Assembly: GCA_012845835.1 (NCBI GenBank)
Contig: JABAKD010000028.1
Location: 4,005,242 to 4,069,241, forward strand
Length of the DNA: 64,000 bases
Origin: Undaria pinnatifida
Lineage: Eukaryota; Sar; Phaeophyceae; Laminariales; Alariaceae
Direction: 5' to 3'
Below the pieces are notes generated by a model. That model saw only the letters and a program-made list of their open reading frames with translations. It had not been told where the DNA came from and did not search any database. A program made the translations under genes and the position numbers. This document shows, piece by piece, positions 38,101-45,400 of this stretch; positions within the stretch are counted from its first letter, which is position 1; each line of letters starts with the position of its first letter.

Positions 38101-38687
38101 ATTGTTATCTGGCAAGGCACTGCACGAACCAAGGACCACACGACCAACTGAGTAGTACTGCTCTACGTGACTGCTGTGCACTATTAATACTGGAGTATTA
38201 ATTAATATTGATACGAGTAGTGTAATGGTAGCTACTATTATTACCAGGTACTGCTATACACGCACGTTTTGGGGACAATTACTTGGATTTAGTACAGCGC
38301 AAGACCCCATACCTGTTCAAGTGTGGTTGACGATGTCCGGGAGGCCGGGTTAACGGCTCCTGACGAAGACACGACACCAACCGCCGACAGCCTCGTCGCC
38401 GAAGTAAATAGCCCCCGCCCTCCACCGAAACCCTCCATCGCTCCAAACGCACCGTTGCTACATCTTCGCGGTCCAGCGTCGTCGCTGATCCGACCCTCTG
38501 AGAGGCACACAGCAGTCCTCACTGATGGCCTATCGACTGCTACCACACCACGTACTGACCTGGGGCCTACAACTACTGCCGGAAACCTCCGCCTTATGTG
38601 TCCTGGGCTAGCCGCAAGGAAGGCCCTACTGGGTAGCACTAGGCTTAGCATCGTGATGGTCGCAGCCACCCACGTGGATAGTGTCAT
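19697..38687 (-). CDS. Plastid-targeted DEAD-box RNA helicase, 11 exons traced
   Basis: The exons on the minus strand are 38687-38313, 35454-35331, 34978-34812, 29951-29853, 28578-28437, 27178-27039, 24308-24191, 23945-23766, 22476-22357, 20515-20382 and 20114-19697, about 670 residues in total. All helicase motifs appear in order: Q region (FSDLDL...[13 protein letters not shown]), I AKTGTGKT, Ia [46 protein letters not shown] and [12 protein letters not shown]. After motif VI come [25 protein letters not shown] and [11 protein letters not shown], the C-terminal extension of the Mss116/plant organellar helicase group, then an RGG tail. The N-terminus has a hydrophobic signal and the motif SRA|FLAA, typical of stramenopile plastid import. 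Every junction except intron 3 is phase-consistent. ATP-dependent RNA remodelling in the plastid is inferred. Confidence 0.93.
20382..20515 (-). CDS. Helicase exon 10: LRDLPLQ...AYAAWLG
   Basis: 44 codons plus two bases, acceptor GCATTGCAG|TTGCGAGAC, donor GGCTAGG|GTGAGC. It encodes [20 protein letters not shown] and ends AYAAWLG, matching the post-motif-VI region of organellar DEAD-box helicases. A decayed copy of its 5' border lies at about 21260-21355. Confidence 0.88.
20692..20766 (+). repeat. tRNA-derived (SINE-like) sequence, plus orientation
   Basis: GTCGCCCCGGTGGCGTATCAGG leads into an A-box-like TGGCGTATCAGGTTA (about 20702-20716), with a B-box GAGTTCGAATCCC at 20746-20758. The arms do not pair as a functional tRNA. 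It shares its GTCGCCCCGGTGG start and box spacing with the minus-strand sequence at 31.44-31.52 kb, which suggests a dispersed tRNA-derived SINE family. Confidence 0.55.
21255..21355 (-). pseudogene. Degenerate duplicate of helicase exon 10 border
   Basis: The plus strand CTGCAGAGGGAAGTCCCGCAGC, then TGCAATGCGCCGCGTCGTGG, repeats CTGCAGAGGGAGGTCTCGCAAC/TGCAATGCGCCGCGTCATGG at 20495-20536. Similarity continues into the upstream intron as far as TGAAACAGACAA.GAAG. On the minus strand it would read [12 protein letters not shown], so the copy keeps the acceptor and about seven codons and then diverges. It is probably not spliced into the mRNA. Confidence 0.7.
21648..21852. mobile_element. Family B MITE-like element, copy 1
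   Basis: Ends GGGGTCCCCCAGTAAGGCGGT and ACCGCCGTATTGTGGGACCC are inverted repeats. Internal landmarks AATATGACCGCC, CCCCAGTCGTGCCAAGC and ATTTCGGGATA are shared with the copies at 35.8, 46.2 and 52.8-53.0 kb. It is non-coding. Confidence 0.8.
21970..22110. mobile_element. Family A MITE-like element copy
   Basis: CTATCGTGCCGGTAAGTGCC at one end and GGGCACTACTGCGGCAAGCGGCACTACC at the other, with GCGATTTTATGGGCACTA inside, match the family A layout seen at 42.6 and 49.3 kb. Confidence 0.55.
22357..22476 (-). CDS. Helicase exon 9: motif VI
   Basis: 40 codons, phase 0 at both ends (TTGAGAAG|GTCGGG, AGAGAG|GTGGGT). It contains [19 protein letters not shown], the arginine-finger motif VI of DEAD-box proteins, then [14 protein letters not shown]. 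Confidence 0.93.
22550..22830. repeat. Family G GATC-rich dispersed element, copy 3
   Basis: GATCTGCATGATGTAGC, CAACATCTCATAACGGCTGATAC, repeated TATGATCTATATGATC and a terminal GTGTCCGAGCTGTG. The TATGATC array produces incidental His/Asp-rich or Met/Ile-rich open frames on both strands. Confidence 0.75.
23766..23945 (-). CDS. Helicase exon 8: motifs IVa-V
   Basis: 60 codons, phase 0 (CCCGCAG|GTGTAC, GTGCAG|GTCAGC). It reads [20 protein letters not shown] and [23 protein letters not shown], including motif V. It sits 245 bp downstream of exon 7 across a probable GC-AG intron. Confidence 0.93.
24191..24308 (-). CDS. Helicase exon 7: motif IV
   Basis: The first base completes a Lys codon from exon 6, then [37 protein letters not shown]. 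It encodes the start of the second RecA-like domain. The 3' border reads GTGCAG|GCGAGT, so the donor is GC rather than GT; the exon 8 acceptor and phase fit exactly. Confidence 0.9.
25385..25835. repeat. TAGTATGATAGCATGA minisatellite split by a 340-bp segment
   Basis: Units of GATAGTATGATAGCATGATA occur at 25385-25430 and again at 25780-25830, flanking a unique segment. The segment ends with TGGGATCGAAGCCCGAAGG, whose complement resembles a tRNA B-box, so it may be a tRNA-derived insertion into the minisatellite. Confidence 0.55.
26150..26415. repeat. Family G GATC-rich dispersed element, copy 4
   Basis: Minus orientation relative to copy 3: GGACAGATCATATAGATCATATAG, GGATCTGTACACACAGAGTACAGATCC, GTTTGCTAGATCTTGCAGATCG, then TAGATTATCTGTCCGACG. 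Confidence 0.75.
26855..26950. repeat. Family D dispersed repeat
   Basis: AACCCCTTTCGAGCCCCAAAA, CCCCCTATACTAACTTCAA, GTCCCCGAAAAGGGTTTCCAGTTGT. The same string of blocks occurs near 29.3, 30.65 (reverse), 30.85, 50.6, 53.4, 57.27 (reverse) and 62.4 kb. The terminal AACCCCTTTA.AGCCCC and GTAAAGGGGTTAA are partly complementary. Confidence 0.7.
27039..27178 (-). CDS. Helicase exon 6: motif III (SAT)
   Basis: 46 codons plus two bases, acceptor TGAGCAG|GCCGAG, donor CAGAA|GTGAGA. It reads [20 protein letters not shown] and [20 protein letters not shown], ending the first RecA domain. A decayed copy of the acceptor half lies about 860 bp upstream in the intron (27.95-28.05 kb). Confidence 0.93.
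27370..27835. repeat. Minisatellite of about 57 bp, eight or nine units, in helicase intron
   Basis: Units built from CATCTTCGAGGGAGACGATATCGG plus AGAGAGCGGGGATGGCATAAACAGTTAATTAT repeat with small insertions and losses. One unit is shortened near 27750. Confidence 0.9.
27950..28045 (-). pseudogene. Degenerate duplicate of helicase exon 6 (5' half)
   Basis: The minus strand reads [21 protein letters not shown], then [13 protein letters not shown], against [21 protein letters not shown] at the real exon, with high nucleotide identity over about 90 bp including the CTGAGCAG acceptor. The SAT motif is changed to STT and a stop follows, so use of this copy would truncate the protein before domain 2. 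Confidence 0.85.
28437..28578 (-). CDS. Helicase exon 5: motif II (DEAD)
   Basis: The first base completes the Arg codon of TPGR, then [47 protein letters not shown]. The Walker B DEAD box is intact. Donor GCGAAG|GTAAGG; acceptor CCTTCAG|GCTCCT. Confidence 0.95.
29200..29360. repeat. Family C/D composite dispersed repeat
   Basis: ATGCTACGGTAGAGGTATAAAGG starts family C; AATGATGAGGCTCCTTAACCCC leads into family D (CCCTTTAGAGCCCCTAACCCC ... GGGTTTCCAGTTGTAAAGGGG). C and D are adjacent again at 30.55-30.71 kb, so they probably belong to one larger element. Confidence 0.65.
29625..29805. repeat. Tandem array of CGACTGCTGCATCTTCGTGTTTA units
   Basis: About seven degenerate 24-27 bp units (ACGACTGCTGCATCTTCGTG and variants) immediately 3' of helicase exon 4 on the transcribed strand. 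Open frames in all plus frames are by-products of the repeat. Confidence 0.8.
29853..29951 (-). CDS. Helicase exon 4: GG and TPGR motifs (Ib)
   Basis: Reads [20 protein letters not shown], then [12 protein letters not shown] plus AG, which joins with the G of exon 5 to give R. The acceptor is TTTCCACAG|GCTAAAG. With this acceptor the exon needs two bases from upstream, but exon 3 ends in phase 0. Either a micro-exon of about eight codons is missed or the acceptor CTAAAG|CTTATG at 29944 is used. The usual family length between PTREL and GG favours a missed micro-exon. Confidence 0.85.
30545..30900. repeat. Family C/D composite repeats, two adjacent copies
   Basis: GCGTGCTACGCTAGAGGTAC, TGAATGACGGGGCTCCTTAAC and a reversed D block (AACTGGAACCCCTTTTAGG, GGGGGCTATAAAGGGGATAA) at 30550-30715. 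A forward D block follows at 30805-30895 (AACCCCTTTAGACCCCTAAA, CCCCAAAACGGGTTTTCAGC). Confidence 0.65.
31203..31375. repeat. Family H dispersed repeat, copy 1
   Basis: CTCTCGCCCTCCCTCCCAGTAG, AACTCAGATCCGGGGTCGCA, CGCGAGAAGAACTCAGCATTTTC, CTCGTCCACTCGTGTCGAATT. The same order is found at 43.27-43.42 and 43.73-43.88 kb. Confidence 0.7.
31436..31520 (-). repeat. tRNA-derived SINE-like sequence, minus orientation
   Basis: The minus strand reads GTCGCCCCGGTGGTCTAGTGG followed by TTACC, with A-box TGGTCTAGTGGTTA (31494-31507) and B-box GAGTTCGATTCCC (31447-31459). The acceptor and T stems do not pair well, so a functional tRNA is unlikely. It shares its start and layout with 20692-20766. Confidence 0.6.
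32692..32892 (+). pseudogene. OTU gene copy 1: promoter and first codons only
   Basis: The upstream block GTGAGTTCTCCCTCACAATT to TATAAAGAGATA (TATA at 32749-32754) and the start [13 protein letters not shown] (ATG at 32794) match copy 2 at 33057-33195. After ATCGGTAT the sequences diverge, and the frame ends 32 codons from the start with a Gln-rich tail. No OTU domain follows, so this is a truncated remnant. Confidence 0.75.
33111..33116 (+). promoter_or_regulatory. TATA box candidate of OTU copy 2
   Basis: CTGTATAAAGAGATA lies 45 bp before the ATG at 33156 and is conserved in copy 1 (32749-32754). Copy 3 has lost it. Confidence 0.5.
33156..33593 (+). pseudogene. OTU-type cysteine protease copy 2, 3' half lost
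   Basis: A 145-codon frame from [13 protein letters not shown], then a Ser/Asn-rich spacer ([19 protein letters not shown]), then the OTU start [20 protein letters not shown] with the catalytic Asp and Cys of the GDGxC motif. It is identical to copy 3 up to [11 protein letters not shown], then switches to [21 protein letters not shown]. The C-terminal half with the catalytic His is missing, so the product should be inactive. It keeps the full 5' end and TATA box. Confidence 0.85.
33702..34361 (+). CDS. OTU-domain cysteine protease (deubiquitinase-like), copy 3
   Basis: 219 codons if the ATG at 33702 is used. OTU proteins are cysteine proteases, most of which remove ubiquitin. The domain spans about residues 68-215: [20 protein letters not shown] holds the Asp and nucleophile Cys, and [11 protein letters not shown] near the end holds the His followed by an aromatic, as in the family. 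A Ser/Asn-rich linker precedes it. The coding sequence has no introns and is more AT-rich than the helicase exons. Compared with copy 2, the native start (MCTQQ...) and TATA box are deleted and the frame is fused to promoter-derived sequence ([18 protein letters not shown]). Expression is therefore doubtful although the catalytic core is whole. It lies antisense within a helicase intron. Its origin could be host, viral or a mobile element; I cannot tell. Confidence 0.85.
   Translation: MSSPSQLTRWLPYSSSELSARGKILDTENTQQIDTNDSSNSSDSSTNPSHSENDQDNNSGNNNNSGQWSIIPDNGDGACLLRCISRRVHNNPALHHIVRAHIIAHITTNLYTVIPGSGFNTFHDSILAGANQELVEVAGSQPTTYSSVEEYLHFMSQPYAYATNVELIAATQLYGVDFRITYHTEPQQYPNPPPPNVCDILYYYPHSFHYASLRYTPSA
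34480..34570. repeat. Family C dispersed repeat
   Basis: GTGCTACGGTAGAGGTGCGAC, ACCATCATTTTTCTAATACTC, CTCATTTGGGGGAGCTCTA. Matching copies lie at 24.53, 31.08, 53.57 (reverse) and 54.78 kb (reverse). Confidence 0.65.
34812..34978 (-). CDS. Helicase exon 3: Walker A (motif I) and motif Ia
   Basis: Two bases complete a Gly codon, then [41 protein letters not shown]. The Walker A lysine is present. Acceptor TTGAAG|GCGTGG; donor CAGCAG|GTGAAA in phase 0. Confidence 0.95.
35331..35454 (-). CDS. Helicase exon 2: Q motif
   Basis: 41 codons plus one base, acceptor ATCTTAG|ATCACG, donor CTTTCAG|GTGTGA. It reads [37 protein letters not shown]. The aromatic F and the conserved Q of the Q motif are present. 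The junction with exon 3 gives [14 protein letters not shown], as expected for the family. Confidence 0.93.
35808..35978. mobile_element. Family B MITE-like element, copy 2
   Basis: GGGGTCCCCCAGCAAGGCACG and CAGACCGCCTTGTTGGGGGATCCCC form the ends. Internal CATATGACCGCCTTATTTGGGG, CCCCAGTTGCGCCAAGCGATTT and TATATCGGGATAACGCC match the other copies. Confidence 0.85.
36030..36350. repeat. Imperfect tandem duplication in helicase intron 1
   Basis: GTTTTGACTCAAACCC / GTTTTGAATTAAACCCCG and GAGCACACGAAGCAGCCCGGG / TAGCACACCAAGCAGCCCGGGCC recur about 60 and 260 bp apart, indicating old local duplication. Confidence 0.5.
37205..37285. repeat. Family J dispersed repeat, short copy
   Basis: GACACACGACATGTATGAAAATA, then CGTGGAAGTGCGGTGAGCTG and CCCTATCCGCCGGAGGATAA, matches 7.96-8.03 kb. 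Confidence 0.7.
38313..38687 (-). CDS. Helicase exon 1: bipartite plastid-targeting presequence
   Basis: 125 codons from [21 protein letters not shown] hydrophobic core ends at PSRAF, where signal-peptidase cleavage before Phe would expose [13 protein letters not shown], a basic, Ser/Ala-rich transit peptide. This is the Phe-at-plus-one rule for stramenopile plastid import. The remainder is Gly/Ser/Arg-rich and low in acidic residues. Donor GAACAG|GTATGG, phase 0, which joins directly in frame to exon 2 ([14 protein letters not shown]). Confidence 0.85.
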
Positions 38688-40094
38688 CGGGGAGCAGAGA
38701 TCGCAGCTGAGATAGGTGTGTCAGCGAGTTCGTCGGTAACGTGGATAGTTGATACTAGATGTATCAGTACGATATTAAATGTAAGAATGACGCTTATATT
38801 GTTAGTAAAATAAAAATATACTTATATTTACGATCACACTAGAATAACGACAGTCCCGCACCGAAAAACTTATGGCTATTATGGAACTCCCTTTTCAGAA
38901 TTTGGCGCTTCGTTCCACGCACCCCGGTCACCCCATCACTCCACCATTCCACCTCCACCATCGGCGCAGGAGCATGATGAAGAGGTGCTACCTGTTGGCG
39001 TCTGTTACAGCAGGTGAGGTTGTTGGTGAAGCAGCAACTGCATACCATTGCTACACATATGTAATTGATTCGACGGTTGGCTACAATACCTTCTCCCTTC
39101 TCCCAAAACAACAGAAGTAGAAACGGCGTACCACAGCAGCAACAGCACCATGACTAACCGTGATACACGCACCCTATGCATGCTGGGCGTTCAAGGCTTG
39201 CTTCACCGACAGTGCTTGTGGTGCTGAACGCTTTTTTGGGGAGGGAGGGGGGAGAGCGGTTCTCCAAGTTGGTTGCCTGCTCACGTCCGCATGCAACACT
39301 ACAATTACAGCAGTCGCAGTCTCTGCATGTGCAACAGCAACGGTTGCAGTTGTAGTACAGGTGTGGTACGAAGCTTGAGAGTTGATTGGCACAAACTACA
39401 ATGCCCCACGTACCGTCCTTGCATGCGCATGCTGGGCATCCCGCATGCCCTTAGAATACATACTCATATATCATAGCGTAGGATGCCCACGAGTGATACA
39501 TCCTTGCATAGATACGCAATGGGAATGGTTTGAATGGCTAGACATGTTCGCATGCAAAAACGGCTGACGTCCTTGAAAATTAGTTATAAAAACAACTCGT
39601 CCAAGTCTCAGCAGAAATATTAATAGGGTACAGAATACAGCAGCAGTAAGGACCACTGCTGCAGAAGACCAGTCAAAACTATACCAAGCGTAGTGTGCGA
39701 GCAAGGCTTGCCTGACCACAACTTCTTCAAGTTGCTGCACAACCAACGACTCCTTTCATCCAAGTCAAATTGAACCTGACCTGCGGCTGCAACAGTACAC
39801 AGGCAGTCCACCTGAGGAGCTTGCCATTCGACCAAGCGCATTCCTTTGGTCTATTACTGACGTTTCGGGATGATACACTGGTCAACACAGCAGGCACACA
39901 CACATCTCCTAATTGGCACCTGCTCCCGCGTAGCATCCTCTTCCCACCCCACCAACACGTGTAAATTAACACACAATTTTGCTATTTAGAACCTGCTCTC
40001 GCTTAGTACCCTGATCCCGCCCCCACCTGATCCCATCCAGACTTGAGCCGTCCAAACTGACCCCGGGTACGTACATAATTATTACTAGCAGGGC

Positions 40095-40480
40095 ATTTCG
40101 GGCCAGATCACTCCTCTCGGGTCGGGTCGGGTCGGGTCGGGTGGGGTCGGGTCGGGTGGGATCGGGTCGGGTCGGGTCGGGTCGGGTCGGATCGGGTCGG
40201 GTCGGGTCGGGTCGGGTCGGGTCGGGTCGGGTCGGGTCGGGTCGGGTCGAGTCGGGTCGGGTCGAGTCGGGTCCAGTCCGGGTGACCCATCCCGCCCGTG
40301 AGATATGAAAACCTGCTGACCCGACTTGACCCGCCCCGTGAGACCAAACACCTCCTGACCCGACTTGACCTGCCCCGTGAGATTTCGAACACCTCCTGAC
40401 CCGACTTGACTCAACCCGCGAGATAAAACCTCCTAACCCGACACGCGGAGCGTCGGGTCATGACCCGTGAAAAAGCCTTG
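40095..40480. repeat. GGGTC pentanucleotide minisatellite element, copy 1
   Basis: About 150 bp of nearly pure (GGGTC)n at 40118-40275. It is followed by three 40-50 bp arms of the type CCTCCTGACCCGACTTGACC plus CGCCCCGTGAGA, ending GTCGGGTCATGACCCGTGAAA. A second element of the same make-up in the opposite arrangement lies at 49.77-50.14 kb. Open frames through it encode (DPTRP)n peptides and are not genes. Confidence 0.9.
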
Positions 40481-41959
40481 ATAGTTAGCCGCTTGGCACC
40501 TTGATCCCACCCAGGCCTGGTCCCACCCGGACGTGAGCCCTCCAAACAGACTCCGGGGTGCGTGCAGAGTTAGCCGCCGGCAGGGTCCACCAAGCGCCCT
40601 GTGATTTCACGACAACCAAAGGGTATACCCCTGGTACGCAAATAGAGGCACCAACGCACCGATCCTTAAAATTGTCGAACTCACAGCTGACGTACCAGGT
40701 ATTTAAAATAGTTATGTTTGCGTTGCTCGTATCACAGGACAGGGTTGCCACCTCCACGAGCAAGCATGAAAGAACGTTACGATGGTTGGGACGCTTGTTA
40801 CGATAGAGGTACTGTACAAGTACAGTACCTTTTCTGGGCGAAAGCATTTCGTGAATGACGGTGCTCCTCATCCCAAACTCGTCGGAATGCCGTCCTTAAT
40901 TTGCAATATGAGTTGTGTTTCACACCTGGTCACTACATAGGTCGTGACTCTGTCCATCGAGTTGCACTTTCAGTTTACGCAATGAACAAGGCACTTTTTG
41001 GGTGAGGTATTTAATAGAGTAGGCCGTGACTCTGTCCGTCGAGTTGCACTTTCAGTTTGCTCCATTAACAAGTGGCTATTTGGCTGAGGTATTTGATGGA
41101 GGTTATCAAGCTACCTCTCTCAGTAGGCCAGATATGATGCACGTCTACAGAACTCTTTGTAGCATATGTCGGCGGTCAGTACGATGACCCCTCGAGGTAC
41201 ATCTAGCCGTAGCATGTCTTTGTGCCGAGCTGGTCGAGGGTAATTAGGCCCCACCTCGCTCGCAATGCTCTTTCGTCTTTGTCTTGCCCGAGACAACGCC
41301 ATCTTTCGACATCCTACGCGTATTTTGAGCGATTTTATAGAGCCCGCGGCTCACGTCAAGCCTCGGGACTAGCACGCCCACCACGTTTGCCACACGAGGA
41401 CACTCGTCTGAAAGTTATTGTGTGATCATTTTTGCAGCGGCCATTAAGGTGGCACACTATGGCACACTATCGTGCGAGTAGTGCCGGCAATGAACACGTA
41501 GTTTGCTGGTACATTCGTAATATCTTGGTAGAACAGCAGCATAGGCCCGCCAACAAGAATTCCATTTGTAATGAGCCTCAGATTATTGTGATACTACTCT
41601 TGAGAACCACCTTGGGCTTAGGCTATTATAGAGGATTCAGTGTAGCGCCCGCCGCTAAGCGCGATTTTTGAGTCCAATTTTGTTAGCGTCCTCCCGAGAG
41701 TGTGCATCACTTTCTTGTTGGCGGACCTAAACTACATCAGGTACAGCAGTAGTATTAATAGTAGGTTTCTCGACGCGAGACGTATGCCGTAACTTGTGCT
41801 TGCTAGTGATGGTAATGTCCAATGCTCTTGCTTCTCTTTAAGCTTGTATTTTCAATCAGCTTACCACCCGAGCGGGAACGGTAGTATTGTTGGTACCTTT
41901 TTTTTTTTTTTTTGCCCTTTTTTCCTTGAGCCTGTATTTGAAACCGACGACTGGATTTA

Positions 41960-42215
41960 CAAACCTCGGACAGATCAAGATAAATATCTAGATCATCTAT
42001 CGATAGATCATCTATTTGTGGTTATGACATGTGTTTCGGGATCTGTGCAGTACAGATCCAACCCAACAACCATGTGCTAAATAACTCAGATCATACGGCT
42101 CTCATCCGGCAACACGATCTACAGGTCATGCAGATCACATAGATCCGCGATCTGTCTGCCCTGAAAGGCACAAATCATCTATATATCAATAGGGGTCTGA
42201 CTTGTCCAATGTGTG
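41960..42215. repeat. Family G GATC-rich dispersed element, copy 5
   Basis: CGGACAGATCAAGATAAATATC, TAGATCATCTATCGATAGATC, GGGATCTGTGCAGTACAGATCC, AACTCAGATCATACGGCTC, AGATCCGCGATCTGTCTGCC, ending TCTGACTTGTCCAATGTGTGCG, just upstream of the first recognised sideroflexin exon. Confidence 0.7.
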
Positions 42216-42250
42216 CGATGTGCTTTTTTTCCCTTTTTTCCGTTTTTTAG

Positions 42251-42489
42251 GGGCTTCCCTCGCCGGAGCAAGCACCGCTCTGTGCAGTGGTGCGCTCAGC
42301 GACGGGAACGGGAAGTCACCACCTTTGAAGGCGGTTCCCCTGGCTGGCGGTGCCAGCGCGAAGCCAGCACCGTCTTACACTGACCGTTTGGTGCGGCTCA
42401 TGCACCTCGTAGACCCAAGGCACGCGTTTACGACAGCGGAGGATGTCCAGCGCTACAGAGCACTAGTGGAGGAGAGCAAAGCGGCACAG
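42251..42489 (+). CDS. Sideroflexin N-terminal exon
   Basis: Acceptor CGTTTTTTAG|GGGCTTCC, donor GCACAG|GTCTGT. After a low-complexity Ala/Gly/Pro lead it reads YTDRLVRLMHLVDPRHAFTT, AEDVQRYRALVEESKAAQ, matching the DPR-leading N-terminal block of sideroflexins. It begins with two bases of a Gly codon. Confidence 0.88.
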
Positions 42490-45400
42490 GTCTGTCGTAG
42501 GATTCACGCAACCGCCAGCATCTTTTTTTAATGAGGACATGATAGCTACAGCCGGCGACGTCAAGTCAGCCACAGTAGGGGCTCCCCCTGTAGTGCCGGT
42601 TGAGCAGTGCCGTTTGCGGCAGTAGTGCCGGTAAAATCGCTTTGCCACAGATGGCAATACTGTAACCTATAGTGGCAGTGTGAGGAGTAGTGCCGGTTGC
42701 CGCTATACGGCACTGCTGAGGGACCGCTGTTAATAGTAGAGTAACTGAAGGGCTTACCATCGATCGCCCGCAATAAAAGCACTGCCAGATTTCTGGGGAG
42801 GGATACGAAAACCAACGAAAATAAATGGATGTACGAGTACTTTCGAGAGAGTATCGCCTTGCTTTTCCTTTGATGTTTGGTCACCGTGCCGTTGCCTTTA
42901 CGACCAGCACACCGTCACCCCCTATCCTCTCATATTAGCACACCGGTGCCCCCTTCCCTCGTGGTATACCCCACGACACGCTGTTCGTTCTCGCGCTGAC
43001 ACTGTTACCTCTGTCCGTGCTCTGACCCGAGTTGTGGCGGGCGGGGTAGCCCTACTTTTCTTACCCTGTTTTTTTGGGCGGCTGGCGCAAAAGGCTGTGC
43101 AGTACCTCGCTCAAAAGTGCGATCGCAACAAATTGTCGCATGGCCGTGCATATCGTAACACGTGACGCCTTTATAACGGGAAACCCGGTTGTATGGAAAA
43201 ATTATTTGGAAGTAGTATTGAGAGGGGTTTGTGGGTCTCTTTTTTATTCTTCTTCGTCCCATTTGTTTTCCTCGCACTACTCTCTTGCTCCCTCCCAGTA
43301 ACAACTCAGATCCGGGGTTGCCCTCCTCCCCCCTCCCCACTGCGGTACGTGCCTTCTTTTTTGTCGCGAGAATATTTTGGCGTTTTCTTCCCTCGTTGAC
43401 TTGCGTCGACTTATGCTCCGAAGGGGTTAAAAGGCAGTACGTAGTAGCTCATGATTTGCAAATAACTCGTAAATAATTTGGGTAGGCACTCACGTGTGGG
43501 ACCCTAGCCCTGTGAAATAGGAACCCCTGAGAGTGCCCTACCTACCGCGTAGCCTTGGTGTTGTCGTGCTATCACGCTGCTGTTATTGTTCTTGTTATCC
43601 GACCAAAATGTGCGGCATGAAATTCAACTTCGATCGCTCACAACCATAAGCTATATCCTTCATGAGGACATTTGTTTTACTTTATTTTAAGTTTGCTCAT
43701 TTCGTCTATCATCTTGGCACCTTTTCTTTCTCCCTCTCCCTCCCTAGACGTCCCTCAGACCCGGGGCCACAAAGCAGCCCCCTCCCCCCCCCCTCCCGAC
43801 TACGGTACGCGCCTTCGTGTTTTTCGCGAGAAGAATTCAGCAATTTCTTGCCTCGTCGACTCCCGTCGAATTTTATTTTACACACCGTAACACGCTCGAC
43901 GATCGAGTATCACACACAGCTTGCAAATATGAGCTTCGACGAAAGCTCGATGAATCCTTGGTCTCACAGAGCTATTTAGTTTTGTTTATTTTACGTGAAC
44001 GTTTCACATGTCGGACAGGTGAGATGATGTTTCCCCGCTTGATGATCTAGATCATTCAGGGAGGATCTGTATGATGTAGTTCACGTTACCTGGTGGCAGC
44101 CGTACGATCTGCATAATCTAGCGCACGTTTTTGGGTCTGTACTCTTTATATACAGATTTCAAACAACAGCTCATAACGTCAGATATAAGATGTACTGCTG
44201 TAAATGATCGGTAGATGATCTGTATGATCTAGATCATCATCTGTGTCCGAGGTGTGCGATATTCCCAAAAAGAAGAAACCAAGGGCAACCAAACCAACAA
44301 AAAAAAAACACGCGCGAAATCTCACCTTCACGATTAGAGTCATCCCACGCTATTAACACGGCTTTGCAGCAGATTCCAAGAATTTTCTGAGCTCCTAACA
44401 TGAGGAGGGGGTCAATATCAACATCAACATCAACATCAACATAAGCATCAACATCAACATCACCCGAAACATGACCTCGAAGACATCCGTTTGCGCAACC
44501 CAGCCAACAATTTCTTTGCGCTGGTCCTAAATCGAATATGCTCGTAAAATCGCCAAAATTTCGTACTAAGCGATAGCCCGGTACACTTTGGAAGCCAAAC
44601 CGCACTGTAGAGGTCGTGAACATTACTTTACCCAAAAAGGGCATTCCCTACCGCACTATGGAGGGATGACTCGATATCCCTACGGCATGTGGCTGCTGTC
44701 CTCTACCCGCAGACGCATGGTTTATTGGACAAGGACGTGCAGCGAGCGATGGGCGCTGTGGACGCTTGCTGCAACCCAGCGAGCGGAGAAGTTATTCCAG
44801 CACCCTTCCGACTGTCGGGGTTCTTGGTGTGCAACGTGCCCATAGTGGCCACCATGCTTTTCAGCAAGAGCGTATACGTGCAGGTGAGACGTCGCTCTTA
44901 TGCATACAGTGGGGATCCCCCTTTAGTGCCGGTTGAATAGTGCCTATTGCAGGTATACGAGTAGTGCCGATGAAATCGCTTGGAGCTACTGGAACCCGCT
45001 ATATTGTTAATAGTACCAGTATCGGTACCACGTAGCGGGTGAGACGTGAGCTGCATCCTTCCTGCTTATTTATACAGTGGGAGTCTCCCTATAGGGCCGG
45101 TTGAATAGTGTCTATTGCAGGTATAGTGCCGGCTGAAAAGTGCCTATTGTCAGAATCGTACGCCATGCAGTGAGAGCCCCCATTGTGCCGGTTGGATAGT
45201 GTCTATTGCCGATATAGTACCGGTTGAATAGTGCCTATTTCCACTATTGCGCCGGTTAAATAGTGGCCATTGCCGGTATAGTGCCGGTTAAATCGCTTGG
45301 CACGACTGTAGCGGGCGAGACGTCGCTCTTTTTTGTGCAGTAGGGACCCCCCTATAGTGCCGGTTGAGCAGTGCCTATTGCAGGTATTATGCCGATGGAA

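Larger units (their letters stand above)
38688..42250. other. Intergenic region between helicase and sideroflexin genes (divergent)
   Basis: The two genes point away from each other, so their promoters and the missing first sideroflexin exon should lie here. Small open frames (for example 38872-39120 and 39160-39378) have no recognisable motif. The region includes the GGGTC element at 40.1-40.45 kb, a family C piece near 40.8 kb and a family G copy at 41.96-42.21 kb. Confidence 0.45.

Noticed and set aside
40085..40414. Proline-rich (DPTRP)n protein
   Set aside because: Open in several frames only because the DNA is a pure pentanucleotide repeat.
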